Shown here in pieces: positions 27,001-35,116 of a stretch of 64,000 nt of DNA; position 1 is the stretch's first letter; every line of letters begins with the position of its first letter. The stretch is from JAFEDN01 sp963832945 (GTDB lineage Bacteria > Pseudomonadota > Gammaproteobacteria > Coxiellales > Coxiellaceae). The notes beneath the pieces are model-generated. The model made no database searches and was not told the DNA's origin. It worked only from the letters and a program-made list of their open reading frames with translations. The position numbers were made by a program, and so were the translations under genes. Location: contig CAWHVV010000007.1 of assembly GCA_963832945.1 (NCBI GenBank), forward strand, positions 651,432 through 715,431. Direction: 5' to 3'.

Positions 27001-27472
27001 CATCCAGAGTAAATTCAAGTTCTTTGCGGACATTGGTTTTACTGCCTGGCTGAGTCCGTTCGGCGTAGCGATTCGTACCGATCAGTAATACGTATTGACT
27101 TTTTTGAATGCCATTGCGCATTTGTTCATCGAGGTCTCCTGTCATTTTCTGGAGATCAAGCCAAGGTATCAAGCCTGCCGCTGTTAAGTCAGCGGCTAAT
27201 TGTTTGAGAAACGTATGCAGGTGAATCAGTTTCGGTGTTCCGTCGGCTTCCCAGGCATAACTGAGAAAGACCTGCGGTTTTGTGATGACTGAACGTTGGG
27301 TATCGCCTAAGGTGGTGGGCAAATATAGTGCGGCCTGATCTTTCATCATTTTTTTAATAGTATCCAGAAAGTCTGTTAATAAAGCTTGCCGCTCTTTGAT
27401 TTCAGCTTGCTGCGCTTGCAGACGCAATTTGATGAGTTCGGGTGAGTCGGTCGTAGTTTGTGGTTTGCTCAT
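24080..27472 (-). CDS. TIR - protein kinase - coiled coil - duplicated ankyrin-like module protein
   Basis: 1130 residues, with AAGGAAG before ATG 27472. TIR at ~66-235: VFLSYAWEADG, IPWLDLQKM, and RKELEF with Glu 151/153 as candidate NADase residues. Kinase at ~287-555: glycine loop GSGSYGEV (293-300), Lys317 in VAIKEL, HRDLRSHN (Asp414), DFG (435-437), APE (464-466); the HRDLRSHN loop resembles tyrosine-kinase-like kinases. All catalytic residues are present, so it should be active. A Gln/Glu/Lys-rich coiled coil spans ~570-690. Two ~200-residue modules follow, each starting LALQDQLIAACKQGDEK with ankyrin-like helices (LLNQGAKPDMANAK) and ending in GIETAKQP. A domain set of eukaryotic immune-signalling type suggests a host-directed effector; a bacterial TIR defence role is the alternative. 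Confidence 0.85.
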   Translation of the reverse strand: MSKPQTTTDSPELIKLRLQAQQAEIKERQALLTDFLDTIKKMMKDQAALYLPTTLGDTQRSVITKPQVFLSYAWEADGTPKLIHLHTFLKQLAADLTAAGLIPWLDLQKMTGDLDEQMRNGIQKSQYVLLIGTNRYAERTQPGSKTNVRKELEFTLDEGKKSADFLLPLMLEGDYGTTFPTVGKYLIRDCRSWYSLEQGQWQNYIQELTQYEPLGVLPCLLGLNRHDDYPKYRQVCLKGYKQHQQSLMAKLKLRQLQSDDNKQGQSRPVIQLTPVLQIPFQTLEYDKKADKIGSGSYGEVYRGQWQGQQANQIVAIKELTGTLTAEAEKDLYREVGIMAHLAKVSKEPHYTVRLFGLAVNKPDFALVMEYVPNGTLFALLQHQTELPWDLRYQLAADIADGIDLLHRQHILHRDLRSHNVLLYILEGRLRAKLSDFGLSTVKNSVRTTTTKTTTNSAGTLAWMAPELHNPDGHSSAASDIYSYGVTLWELVTREIPFKNASSPYFIPGWVSSGITNKIPDNCPPKLAELIKKCWAFKPEDRIQIAEIQKELAILVKANPLSPETQAIVETLKKTQMEREEKWNVRWQKKLQDIEQKQTERWREVEIKKQAEIARLQQQYQAEQLALQKQMEQLQLNQEKQKQELEIQKKVAAEEKRRLATEKQTEIERIKQQHQAELTELKRTPKELKYETTPVQPPKSAPPLPTMSQTKGKRFISELKPKGSLEQLALQDQLIAACKQGDEKGVKVLLNQGAKPDMANAKDEQPLGAAVWGMCPDVVNALLKQADNVASMTWEECKTHNQKFYNEVFIVTIFAPQTYGEWYQLLQKIDPNPFIRDYHLKMADDLWHNKESASWVNYVASLRRALHITRQFELHELAIAVVTEKMFVGFRTQIKQGIETAKQPIKLAQENMKYETPIQPPKPTSPVSQITTPRLMPPPKPKASPAQLALQDQLIAACKQGDEKTVTALLIRGARPDIANAKSEHPLGAAVWGMSPDVVNALLKQAGGVAPMTWQQCEKHNLEHYKEVFIIPKFDPRTFGEWNTLLQKMDPNPFIRAFHLKKIDEQTSGDHTSSWDNLKTFVGMGAMVIGNDPRLRERIQMNETETGFVSYRSRIKQGIETAKQPTMALHF

Positions 27473-27570
27473 AATGTCGCTTCCTTGATAAAGTGTTATT
27501 GCCTAACGGACTCCAGGTATTATTACCCTGTGGAGACAGTCGTCAACTCAGCAGTGGGTGGAGGCTTTAC

Positions 27571-27676
27571 GGTCATACTCATTCCTGAAAACGTTAAAAT
27601 TTATTTTTACCTCCCTCCCACGGATATGCGAAAATTCATCGATACGCTGTGTATCCTGATCGCGGATGTTCTGTGA
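27571..27676 (+). pseudogene. IS66 TnpB (OrfB) N-terminal fragment
   Basis: The reading TVILIPENVKIYFYLPPTDM followed by RKFIDTLCILIADVL matches the conserved start of IS66-family TnpB (pattern IPxxVxVYLxxxPTDMRKxIDGL). It stops at TGA 27674-27676 and is joined directly to ankyrin-module debris. No other IS66 gene is present. The fragment was probably left by insertion and deletion in the promoter-proximal region of the TIR-kinase gene. Confidence 0.65.
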
Positions 27677-27877
27677 TCTATAACTTACAAACCCCTCTTC
27701 AGTGACACTCCTGCACCAATCTTCCCTCCCACCGATCCAACCCCAACCAGTTAGCCCATAATCCTCACACCTCCTCACTATCAAACGTTTCAAATTATCT
27801 CAACTCGAAGTAACTTTATCATGCCACTGCTCATCCGCTTTCTTTAAATGATATGCTCGAATAAATGGATTCGGACG
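27677..27877 (-). pseudogene. Third copy fragment of the ankyrin-like C-terminal module
   Basis: Translation on this strand gives PNPFIRAYHLKKADEQ, then TSS-stop-DNLK, and later TEEGFVSYRSQN, matching the second module of the TIR-kinase protein (PNPFIRAFHLKK, TSSWDNLK, TETGFVSYRSR). The Trp codon has become TGA. It is evidently the tail of a paralogous gene of which nothing else remains here, truncated by the IS66 fragment. Confidence 0.75.
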
Positions 27878-27942
27878 GAAGGGAAACGGGTAGTCTGTCG
27901 CCGCCGCCCAAGGGTTGCTGTTTTTTCTATGTACATTGAAAT

Positions 27943-28188
27943 TTACAATTTAGTTTTGATTCCACAGGCACGCAGTATACACCACTTGCTAACAGCCTCC
28001 AAAATCGCGAACAATCCTATACCGACTAAAAGTAAACCAACCCACTCCACTTGGCTGTAGATAATGACGCCAGCAATCAAACACAATGCGCCAATGACTG
28101 CGCGGGAAACTCGACCTCTATAGTCAATATTGTATTGGAAGAAATTTTTCATATGCAAACCGTGACGCCAAAATTGATAAAAATCCAA
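27943..28188 (-). CDS. Small inner-membrane protein, DUF2892-like
   Basis: 81 residues with two hydrophobic helices (AVIGALCLIAGVIIYS and VGLLLVGIGLFAILEAVS) separated by a short turn and preceded by a YRGRVSRA segment, the usual layout of DUF2892 (YgaP C-terminal-type) proteins. The likely start is the internal ATG at MKNFFQYNIDYRG (around 28152), since the first 12 residues look unrelated. The gene lies 17 bp after the XRE regulator. Function of the family is not well defined. Confidence 0.55.
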   Translation of the reverse strand: MDFYQFWRHGLHMKNFFQYNIDYRGRVSRAVIGALCLIAGVIIYSQVEWVGLLLVGIGLFAILEAVSKWCILRACGIKTKL

Positions 28189-28205
28189 AATCCATAATGC
28201 AACCT

Positions 28206-28541
28206 TTAATCTTGTTTTTTTCTCAATGCGTTTAAAGCAGCCTTCACTTTGAGCAAAACCTTGGCGCTCACCAAATCCTGATGTTCAATTCTACTAATGT
28301 AGGCTTGAGTAACATTCATAGCATCAGCAAGCTCCTTTTGAGTGATTTTGGCTTGAATCCGAGCTAAAGCAACAGGATTATCTACGTAATCTTCAAGTTG
28401 AAATGGTTCATATTCCTCTGATGGCGCATGGGCCACTAATTCTTTCTCGATAGAACGACGCAAAACTTGGTAAACGGAAAACGGCAGCAACACATATTCT
28501 GGTTTCCCATTAACGGATTTTATAATTTGTAAGTTACTCAT
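28206..28541 (-). CDS. XRE-family DNA-binding regulator
   Basis: 111 residues. The C-terminal half holds a classic helix-turn-helix (TQKELADAMNVTQAYISRIE). The N-terminal half (GKPEYVLLPFSVYQVLRRS) looks like the prevent-host-death-associated leader found in XRE proteins of stability modules. Its start overlaps the stop of the upstream nuclease gene by 4 bp. A shorter paralogue with near-identical DNA, including downstream non-coding bases, lies at 52837-53049. Probably autoregulates its operon. Confidence 0.75.
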   Translation of the reverse strand: MSNLQIIKSVNGKPEYVLLPFSVYQVLRRSIEKELVAHAPSEEYEPFQLEDYVDNPVALARIQAKITQKELADAMNVTQAYISRIEHQDLVSAKVLLKVKAALNALRKKQD

Positions 28542-29732
28542 TTGTACGCGTCTCCTCTGGTTTTCAAAGTTTCAATTGCTATGATTTTCACGTTTTCTTG
28601 CCTATCGAATATTATTCTCCATTGCCCTACTTTGGTAAGCTCTTCCGCGATTTTTTCAGCATCGGGTAAAATAGTTTTATATTCTGAAGCAAGTACTTTG
28701 TTGGGCAATCCATCCAGTGCATATCGAGCTACCGCATTGTCTTTTTGCGTACACAGTATAAGCCCTACTGGTGGATTTTCTCCTTCACGCACCCAGTGTT
28801 CCTTGGCGTAGTTCAAATAGAGATGCATCTGTCCGGCATCTGCATGAGTAAATTTACCTAATTTTAAGTCCAGAATAATTAATGCCCTCAAGCGTCTGTG
28901 AAAAAATAATAAATCTACCCGATACCATTCGTCACCAATTCTTAACCGGCGTTGACGACCAATAAAAGCAAAGTCGTCCCCAAGCTCAAGCAAAAAATCT
29001 TCAAGTCTATTAATTAAAGCCTCTTCCAAATCATTTTCTGAATATTCATCTTTCAAATTGAGAAATTCTAATACAAAAGGATCTTTAATTGCCTCTTCCG
29101 ATGTTTCCGCATCATAAGACAAAGCGCCGCCACCTTTTTTTAGCATAGCCACCTTATTATTTGATAATGCGGTACGTTCATAAAAAAGAGAGTTAATTTG
29201 TCTATCCAACTGGCGCACAGACCAACCACCGCGTATCGCCTCTTTCTCATAAAAAGTTCTAGCAGAGACATCCTTAACTGATAACAGTCTTATGTAAGCC
29301 GACCACGGTAATGAGAAACAATTAACTAGTACCGCTGCATCTGCTTTATTCAATTCTCCAGACACCGTCTGGAGAATCTTTTGATCCGACCAGGCCAAAT
29401 AAAAGGCACGCATATTCCACAGGTTGGTTTTGGCAAAACCGCGCTTGTACTGTTTGGTGAGGTCTTCTGCCAATTTTTCGATCAACATCTTTCCATATTC
29501 TGCCCGCTCAGTGCCACCCTGCTCAAAATTAACAATGCGCCTCCCTTTCCCAATAAGTCGCAGTCATGACGGCATTAACAGAAGTGGCCACTGTTTTATG
29601 GGCAGCTTCGAGTAATTCAATAATCCCAGAATGAATAGATGCATCGCCCGAAACTTCTGAGGAAGATCGCTTTTTCGTGGGAAGACTACCAGGCTTTTTT
29701 ACCTTTTTAATCATTCTCATATTCAAAACCAA
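28538..29732 (-). pseudogene. DUF1016 (YhcG-type) PD-(D/E)XK nuclease gene with frameshift
   Basis: The main ORF (28538-29488) has the conserved DUF1016 pattern: SWSAYIRLL-like N-terminal helices, a nuclease core with DLLFFHRRL, LIILDLKLGKF (catalytic Asp and Lys) and GQMHLYLNYA. The missing first ~65 residues are encoded in another frame at 29529-29732 (IIELLEAAHKTVATSVNAVM then TATYWE). Family proteins read YWEIGRRIV here; the DNA has GAA-A-GGGAGG instead of GAA-ATT-GGGAGG, a 2-bp loss near 29543. If real, the protein is truncated or dead. The family is linked to DNA processing and defence islands. Confidence 0.75.
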
Positions 29733-29828
29733 ATACCAACAATAAGCAATATCGGTATGGTCAAATATGATACTTCTACAATCTTTTTTTGGAAACCATT
29801 TATCAACTGAAAGAAAATTTAGAACAGG

Positions 29829-30053
29829 CTAAATAGACTTGATAATTTTAAATCTGAACCCATCTACCATATCTCCCCTGTTTTCTTTAAGAGACATTGC
29901 CAGTGCTTTTTGCAATTGTTCATCTTCAATTTCAAAGGTTCCGTTTTTTAATTCTTCATTGATATTATTTATTGGAATGCACCCTAACCAAAGCAGCGCC
30001 ATTACATTTAATGGCGTCACAGTTCCTACCGGAAGCACCCATGCCACTTGCAT
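29829..30053 (-). CDS. Small protein with a ubiquitin-interacting motif
   Basis: 74 residues. A hydrophobic N-terminal third (TPLNVMALLWLGCIP) is followed by EDEQLQKALAMSLKEN, which fits the UIM consensus exactly: acidic patch, Leu, x-x-Ala, x-x-x-Ser, x-x-Glu. UIMs are single helices that bind ubiquitin and are essentially eukaryotic, so in bacteria they point to a host-directed protein. It lies 21 bp after the 326-residue gene on the same strand. The ribosome site is weak. Its small size means it could be a remnant of a larger effector. Confidence 0.55.
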   Translation of the reverse strand: MQVAWVLPVGTVTPLNVMALLWLGCIPINNINEELKNGTFEIEDEQLQKALAMSLKENRGDMVDGFRFKIIKSI

Positions 30054-30074
30054 ATTAGGAATTTGTACTTTCAG

Positions 30075-31055
30075 CTAACAAAGACCTGAAGCGCATTGTG
30101 ATTCCGCGGATTGTAGCTGTCGTTCATAAATATTTCTAATAGATAAATCCAGTTCATTTAAATGAGAATATGCCAATCGTAAATCTGAATTATCCAGGAT
30201 TTTATTTTTTTCTATATTCACGGCAATATACACAATCAAATCCACTAGATCTTCAAAAAGTTGCTCGTTAAGCTCTCCCTGATAAGTCATAACCATTGAA
30301 TGTATATATTCATCTACAATTTTCGGAATTTCAACCCGTTTCGTTTCTAGCTCGGTCACTTCCGAGCTGAATCTAATTCGATTTTTGCTTGTGGTGAAAA
30401 AATTCCTGGAAAGGTCATTAATTTTTTTCGACACGCCTTGTAAAGGATAAATCGCCTGAGCGGCCTGATATAAATCCATAACAACAGTAGATTTAGTACA
30501 ATTTTTTTGGGAGGCCATAAAAAATTTGACCGAACGTCTCCTTTCCATCAGAGTGGCGACCTGCGTGCTAAACATATCGACTTCTCCACTCTGCAGTTGA
30601 GGAAGAATTGAAGCGGTTGGCTTTAGGTAGGTCCTGTTACCTTTAGAATTAGAGTTGATAATTTTTTTATAATGAAAATCACCCATCATGACTAATAAAT
30701 GTGAAAAATAACTTCTCTGATCTTTCTTATCCTTTCTAATAGAAAAAATACTCTCAAGACTTTCCTGAAGAATTGTGAATATTTCATCATTTTTTTGTTC
30801 TTTCTGAAAAACTTCTTTTTTTTCCTGCATAACTTTGAATAGATTTTTTTTGCTCTTTATAATACTACTTGTACGTCTTGTCGGCATAGGACAAAGCTGT
30901 GGGGATCTGGGACTATGAATTTCTGAATCTGATCCGGCAAATTCAATTCGACCATCATCGAAAAAAAATCTTACTTTTTTTGTATTTTTCAATTGCAGTG
31001 ACGGCCTGTGTAAAGCTCCTTTGGCAGAAAAAGATTCTCTTTCTTTTTGTTCCAC
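30075..31055 (-). CDS. Hypothetical protein, effector-like composition
   Basis: 326 residues from a GTG at 31055; the start is uncertain because no strong ribosome site precedes it. The protein is charged and mostly helical, with no hydrophobic segment and no motif I recognise. A Ser/Pro-rich linker around residues 40-60 (SEIHSPRSPQLCPMPTRRTS) separates an N-terminal basic region from a helical body. The UIM protein follows immediately, so the pair probably forms an operon and may act together. Confidence 0.5.
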   Translation of the reverse strand: MEQKERESFSAKGALHRPSLQLKNTKKVRFFFDDGRIEFAGSDSEIHSPRSPQLCPMPTRRTSSIIKSKKNLFKVMQEKKEVFQKEQKNDEIFTILQESLESIFSIRKDKKDQRSYFSHLLVMMGDFHYKKIINSNSKGNRTYLKPTASILPQLQSGEVDMFSTQVATLMERRRSVKFFMASQKNCTKSTVVMDLYQAAQAIYPLQGVSKKINDLSRNFFTTSKNRIRFSSEVTELETKRVEIPKIVDEYIHSMVMTYQGELNEQLFEDLVDLIVYIAVNIEKNKILDNSDLRLAYSHLNELDLSIRNIYERQLQSAESQCASGLC

Positions 31056-31236
31056 ATGTTTTCATAATAGAATCCTCAATAAACTACAGATTTTTAACCT
31101 AAAAGATACAACGCAAATTATTTTTAATTTGGGAAAAAAGTATAGGTATTGATTATTAAGGATTTCTTAATTACAAAAATAAAAAAAATTTGGGATGGGA
31201 TATTAACCATTCGAAAACTCAGGCGAGAGACTATAG

Positions 31237-32316
31237 TCAAAACTTAATTTTACCCAGATTGAGAGTCAGGTTTTCTAGTCCTTGAGCCAGAAATTTTGCT
31301 CCAAATAAAAAAGTGTAGACTCCGGCAACGTGTCGAAATTCCTGGGTTAGCCGAATATCTTTAAAATCATCTTCGAGGATATCGGCTAATTTTTCCACCA
31401 GGAAATCAATTTCCTGGATGGACCTTTTTTCTACAGCAGTCGTTAACTGCATCAAAAAATGGCTAATATCCCGCTTGAAGTTCTCAAAGCCTGGTAGCGA
31501 TTCGATAATTTGCATACTTTCTGGAGCCACATGGAAGCCGTAATACATCAGATTGATAGCCCGATAAACCCTTCTCTCGGCATTTAAAATTTCCTGAAAG
31601 ATTATTTTATCTTTTCGTGATTTTCCCAATTCAAGGCCTGTTTCCAGTATCAGACGACGCTGTTGCGAAAAGGTTACGAGCATTTTCTCATTCATATCCA
31701 GTAAATGATCGTTAATATCGGGAACATTTTTTTGAAAACAATTCTCAAAGTATTCATAAAAATAAGCAAGTGTACTACCCAGATTTTTCAAAAATACAGT
31801 GTGCGATCGGATCGGAAAAACAAATTGAGAGACTAAAACAGAGAGAATGATACCCACGATAATTTCGATAAACCTTTCACCGGCAGCGGATAAATTGGCA
31901 TGAGGTCCAAGTATAATAATGACCAGAGTCACAGATCCCAGAGTGCCCACATAACTTATATCGCCAGGATTACAGGCTACGTAAGAAAAAATCAGGGTGA
32001 AAACAAATAACGCGATTGCCAACTCCGCCGGATTATTATGACACAATATGACAGTGATGATAGCGGCTAACGCACCAAAGACTGTTCCCCAAAAACGCAT
32101 TTTGGCCTTAATAAATAAACTACCCACGTTGGGCTGTGCGCTCATAACCACTAATATGGTGATCACAATCCATTGAGCTTGTGGCCAACGAGTTATCAAA
32201 ACCAGCATATACCCGATCAGGCACGCTAACGCTGTCTTAAAACCGTGGATAACCTTCGGTGGCGAAAAGCCAATCATTTTTCCAGCGCGACTTAGGTAGT
32301 ATGAAATTTTCTGCAT
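31237..32316 (-). CDS. FUSC-family inner-membrane protein
   Basis: 359 residues from ATG 32316, with AGAGG 6 nt upstream. The N-terminal half has about six hydrophobic helices in three hairpins (ALACLIGYMLVLITRWPQAQ, then VMSAQPNVGSLFIKAKMRFW and LVIIILGPHANLSAAGERF), the pattern of FUSC / aromatic acid exporter proteins (YccS/YeeA-like), with conserved RxxGTxxGA at WGTVFGALAA. The C-terminal half is cytosolic and helical. The family exports small aromatic or toxic compounds; the substrate here is unknown. This is the most ordinary chromosomal-type gene in the window. Confidence 0.75.
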   Translation of the reverse strand: MQKISYYLSRAGKMIGFSPPKVIHGFKTALACLIGYMLVLITRWPQAQWIVITILVVMSAQPNVGSLFIKAKMRFWGTVFGALAAIITVILCHNNPAELAIALFVFTLIFSYVACNPGDISYVGTLGSVTLVIIILGPHANLSAAGERFIEIIVGIILSVLVSQFVFPIRSHTVFLKNLGSTLAYFYEYFENCFQKNVPDINDHLLDMNEKMLVTFSQQRRLILETGLELGKSRKDKIIFQEILNAERRVYRAINLMYYGFHVAPESMQIIESLPGFENFKRDISHFLMQLTTAVEKRSIQEIDFLVEKLADILEDDFKDIRLTQEFRHVAGVYTFLFGAKFLAQGLENLTLNLGKIKF

Positions 32317-32461
32317 CAAAGCCTCTTAGTTGTACCATAAACCGGTTGAAAAATTCGAGTCACTAAACAGATTATAGTCATTCCCGCACAGTGCGGTGTA
32401 CATGGCTGCTTTTATATCCTAAAAATCTCGTATCCATTCACCACATGAATTTACATACGCA

Positions 32462-32580
32462 GAACGTCCAATTTTGGCTCAGGTTTGACGAAAAATTGGG
32501 CGAAAAAAGCGGAGCATACACAGGTATGTGAGCATTTTGAGCACGATTTTTCGTCAAACCTGAGTCAAAAGTGGGCGTTC
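32462..32580. repeat. 119-bp palindromic element
   Basis: The arms start GAACGTCCA..CTCAGGTTTGACGAAAAA and pair with the complementary right side ending GGGCGTTC. The centre reads GAGCATACACAGGTATGTGAGC. Its core resembles that of the palindrome at 52381-52561 (CGAAAAAA, CATA-x8-TATG, TTTTTTCG). Non-coding; possibly a mobile repeat or an RNA hairpin. Confidence 0.6.
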
Positions 32581-32589
32581 CCCTCTACA

Positions 32590-32840
32590 TGGTGGTGAGT
32601 AGACCAGCCGGATCACTCCGGCCAGCGCCGGGTAGAAGAAACCACAGAATAGTCATTCTGTGATTTCGACCCCCACACAACGTGGCGTGCAGATTTCCCG
32701 CACCACGCTGTTCAGAATTTGTTTTACAGCACAGCATATTCTTTCATCCTTTCGAATGAAATTTTCAACTTAGGTTTCTGTAACGGGTAGCGCTCTTTTA
32801 TCACGCTAAATTTCTCCCAAGGAATATAGCTCTTCCGGCT
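32590..32840 (-). pseudogene. Group II intron 3' remnant: maturase tail and domain V/VI
   Basis: On the minus strand a reading IPWEKFSVIKERYPLQKPKL ends at TAA 32724, resembling the extreme C-terminus of group II intron reverse transcriptases. Directly after it comes AGCGTGGTGCGGGAAAT..ACGCCACG (32678-32712), a domain V-like hairpin starting with the AGC triad, and then a CACAGAAT/ATTCTGTG hairpin suited to domain VI. The rest of the intron is missing. 32841-33080 holds no gene I can identify. Confidence 0.5.
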
Positions 32841-33080
32841 TCGGCTACACAACATTCTATGCCTTTGGCGGCAAGTCGTCCAACTGCTTCCACATTATCG
32901 ACAACGCCAGATATTAAAGACACTGAGACTCAATCATGCCCAACTACGCAAACATCTCGATTTAATCACTCAGCGCTCATCAGAGCCTCACCCGGTTGAG
33001 CAGACCCCCCATCGGCTCAGCCACCCACTTCTTTTGTTAAAACTTTTTTACCGCCTACCGCCGATCAGACTTATCAGGTC

Positions 33081-33347
33081 GAAGGGTGCATTCCCATTTT
33101 GTAGGTAATATTAATTAACAATCAAACCTCCATTAATAGCCATATTTTCTAGTACATTCCATCGTCCAGCTTTGTAATAAGATCGTAGCAAAAGCATGGC
33201 ATCCACCATATCTTCATGCCAAAAAATACCCGGGCCTTTAAGACGCAAATTAATAACACGACGTATACCACTTTAGACGCCACCACTACCAATTGGCAAT
33301 TTTTTATCTTTGATTTCTTTATAGCGCATGTGTGGTAAATGATTTCT
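33081..33347 (-). pseudogene. Old, truncated ISKra4-like transposase copy (inverted)
   Basis: Minus-strand translation gives HLPHMRYKEIKDKKLPIGSG, then a stop, and GIRRVINLRLKGPGIFW, about 80% like the C-terminus of the neighbouring intact transposase, in opposite orientation. It ends with the same terminal bases, GAAGGGTGCATTCCCA at 33081. The nested or adjacent intact copy starts right at its truncated side. Confidence 0.8.
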
Positions 33348-34733
33348 GAAGGGGTGCATTCCCAAAAAATAGGAACTCAAACTTGATTAACATCCGTGAC
33401 GCAGATGCATTAGAGCTGCCTGAAAAGGAAAATCATACTAAAACGACAAAGCTTGCAGACCTTCTATCTGCAATTAAGCTCCAGCAAGCCCTGGACAAGC
33501 GCTGATTTGATTGAAGCTGAAAAAAATTTAGTAAAATCACTACCCAGGAAATACAAGAACCTGGGGCATCGTGCAGTAACAATCCGTATGCTGGGTGGTA
33601 CCCGGATTATCGTGATGGCTTCTTATTACCACCAAAAATCGAATCTCAAAAAAATGCAGGGTAAACAAGGCTTCTATCCTCGGTTATTGTTACTGGGTAT
33701 TCATGACAGGTGTACACCCGCCTTCTGTTCGCGAGTCAGCTTATTTGCTACGGCTGCCTGTTCATTGGAAGAGGCAGGACGATTAATGGAAACGTTATAT
33801 GGATTTAAGATAGATATCAAAACGATTCGTTTGATATTTAAACGATTTGCGATGAGGGCCAGGGCCAGTTATGAATCGGGAAAGGTCCCCCTGGAAGAGG
33901 AGTTCAAAGGGAAACGCGTGGTGATTTCAACAGATGGTGGCAGGGTGCGAACGCGCAGAAATAAAAAAGGCAATAAGACCAGGAAAAATCGTAACCGCTA
34001 TCACACGGATTGGCGTGAACCAAAACTAATATTGATTTATGTGGTTAACGAAAAAGGTGAAAAAGATCGAAAAATATCTCCCTTTATGGATGCCAGCCTG
34101 GATGGTCCAGATGCCATATTTGCCATGCTACTGTATTATTTGAAAAAATTAGGTGTTGGATTGGCAGACCAATTATTATTTGTTTCAGACGGAGCGGTAT
34201 GGATATGGGAGCGTGTAAAGAAGTTAATTATTGACTTGGGTTGCCAGTTAAAGCAGTGTTGGATGGCGCTCGATTTTTATCATGCCGTAGAGCATTTAAC
34301 AAATATCGCGACCCAAAAAAAATGGCTTAAAACAGATGCAAAGAAATGGGTCAATAAACAGCGGAAACACTTATTGAATGGGAAGCTGGATATTTTTATC
34401 AAAGAAATTGAGGTAGTTTGTTATAAGTCTAAAAGCAAACTCTTGCTGAGAGAGCGGGAATATTTCAAAACGCATTTGCCGCATATGCGATATAAAGAAA
34501 TAAAAGATGCCTGTTTGCCAATTGGTAGCGGTGGCGTGGAAAGTGGAATCCGGCGGGTGGTAAACATGCGCCTTAAAGGCCCTGGTATTTTTTGGAAGGA
34601 AGAATTTGCCGATGCGATGCTTTTGCTTCGATCTTATTACAAGGCTGGTCGCTGGAATTTGCTGAAAAACATGGCATTTATAGGTGGTTTAGACGTTAAA
34701 TAAATCTACCTATAAAAATGGAATGCACCCTTC
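33348..34733 (+). mobile_element. ISKra4-like insertion sequence, ~1.39 kb
   Basis: Inverted ends GAAGGGGTGCATTCCC at 33348 and GGAATGCACCCTTC ending at 34733 enclose one transposase gene. It lies against a truncated, inverted older copy of the same element. No clear target duplication. Confidence 0.75.
33453..34703 (+). CDS. ISKra4-like DDE transposase
   Basis: 416 residues with the family landmarks ISTDGGRVRTR (first Asp), LFVSDGAVWIWE (second Asp), ALDFYHAVEHL and GSGGVESGIRRVVN (catalytic Glu) followed by RLKGPGIFW. The N-terminus is doubtful: another frame upstream (33385-33475) reads ALELPEKENHTKTTKLADLL then SAIKLQQ, which looks like the true beginning of such transposases, and the called ORF takes over at KPWTSADLIEAEK. 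A frameshift in or near 33465-33490, natural or mutational, would join them. The rest is intact. Confidence 0.8.
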   Translation: MQTFYLQLSSSKPWTSADLIEAEKNLVKSLPRKYKNLGHRAVTIRMLGGTRIIVMASYYHQKSNLKKMQGKQGFYPRLLLLGIHDRCTPAFCSRVSLFATAACSLEEAGRLMETLYGFKIDIKTIRLIFKRFAMRARASYESGKVPLEEEFKGKRVVISTDGGRVRTRRNKKGNKTRKNRNRYHTDWREPKLILIYVVNEKGEKDRKISPFMDASLDGPDAIFAMLLYYLKKLGVGLADQLLFVSDGAVWIWERVKKLIIDLGCQLKQCWMALDFYHAVEHLTNIATQKKWLKTDAKKWVNKQRKHLLNGKLDIFIKEIEVVCYKSKSKLLLREREYFKTHLPHMRYKEIKDACLPIGSGGVESGIRRVVNMRLKGPGIFWKEEFADAMLLLRSYYKAGRWNLLKNMAFIGGLDVK

Positions 34734-34800
34734 TTGAACAAGGATGTCAGGATAAACTTTAGGCTGACCCATTAAAATTGACATTTCCTTTTGAATTCTT

Positions 34801-35091
34801 TTAATTTTCATGGAAAAATCTCTCTTTTTTCATGACTTCAACTTCCCTGGATACTATACATAATTCATTAATCAGGGTATCAAGTTTAAATCCATCAAGC
34901 TCTCTAACAGCAATCCATCCTATTTTGATATTCTCCAAATTTGAGATATCTGCAGAACCCTTCCCCTCCTCTAATTCAATCAAATAGTCTAATTGCTTAA
35001 TAATCCATTCCAGGGGAATTAAAGCAGAGTCATTTTTCAGTGTGAATTGACACTTATTACGTATATTTTTAAAATATTCTACTCGATTCAT
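34801..35091 (-). CDS. Tsi6-like immunity protein
   Basis: 96 helical residues. The arrangement ALIPLEWIIKQLDYLIEL, then DISNLENIKIGWIAVRELDG and an L/I-rich last helix, resembles Tsi6 (EKQLQYIRSVL ... LTLGSIAVKEFD), the immunity protein that neutralises the NAD(P)-hydrolysing toxin Tse6. The likeness was judged by eye. It is the last gene of the LRR-RHS-immunity operon, 25 bp after the preceding gene, which is where a cognate immunity gene belongs. It would act in the cytosol by binding the toxin tip. Confidence 0.6.
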   Translation of the reverse strand: MNRVEYFKNIRNKCQFTLKNDSALIPLEWIIKQLDYLIELEEGKGSADISNLENIKIGWIAVRELDGFKLDTLINELCIVSREVEVMKKERFFHEN

Positions 35092-35116
35092 GATTTAGGA
35101 AAACTGGCGAATTAAG

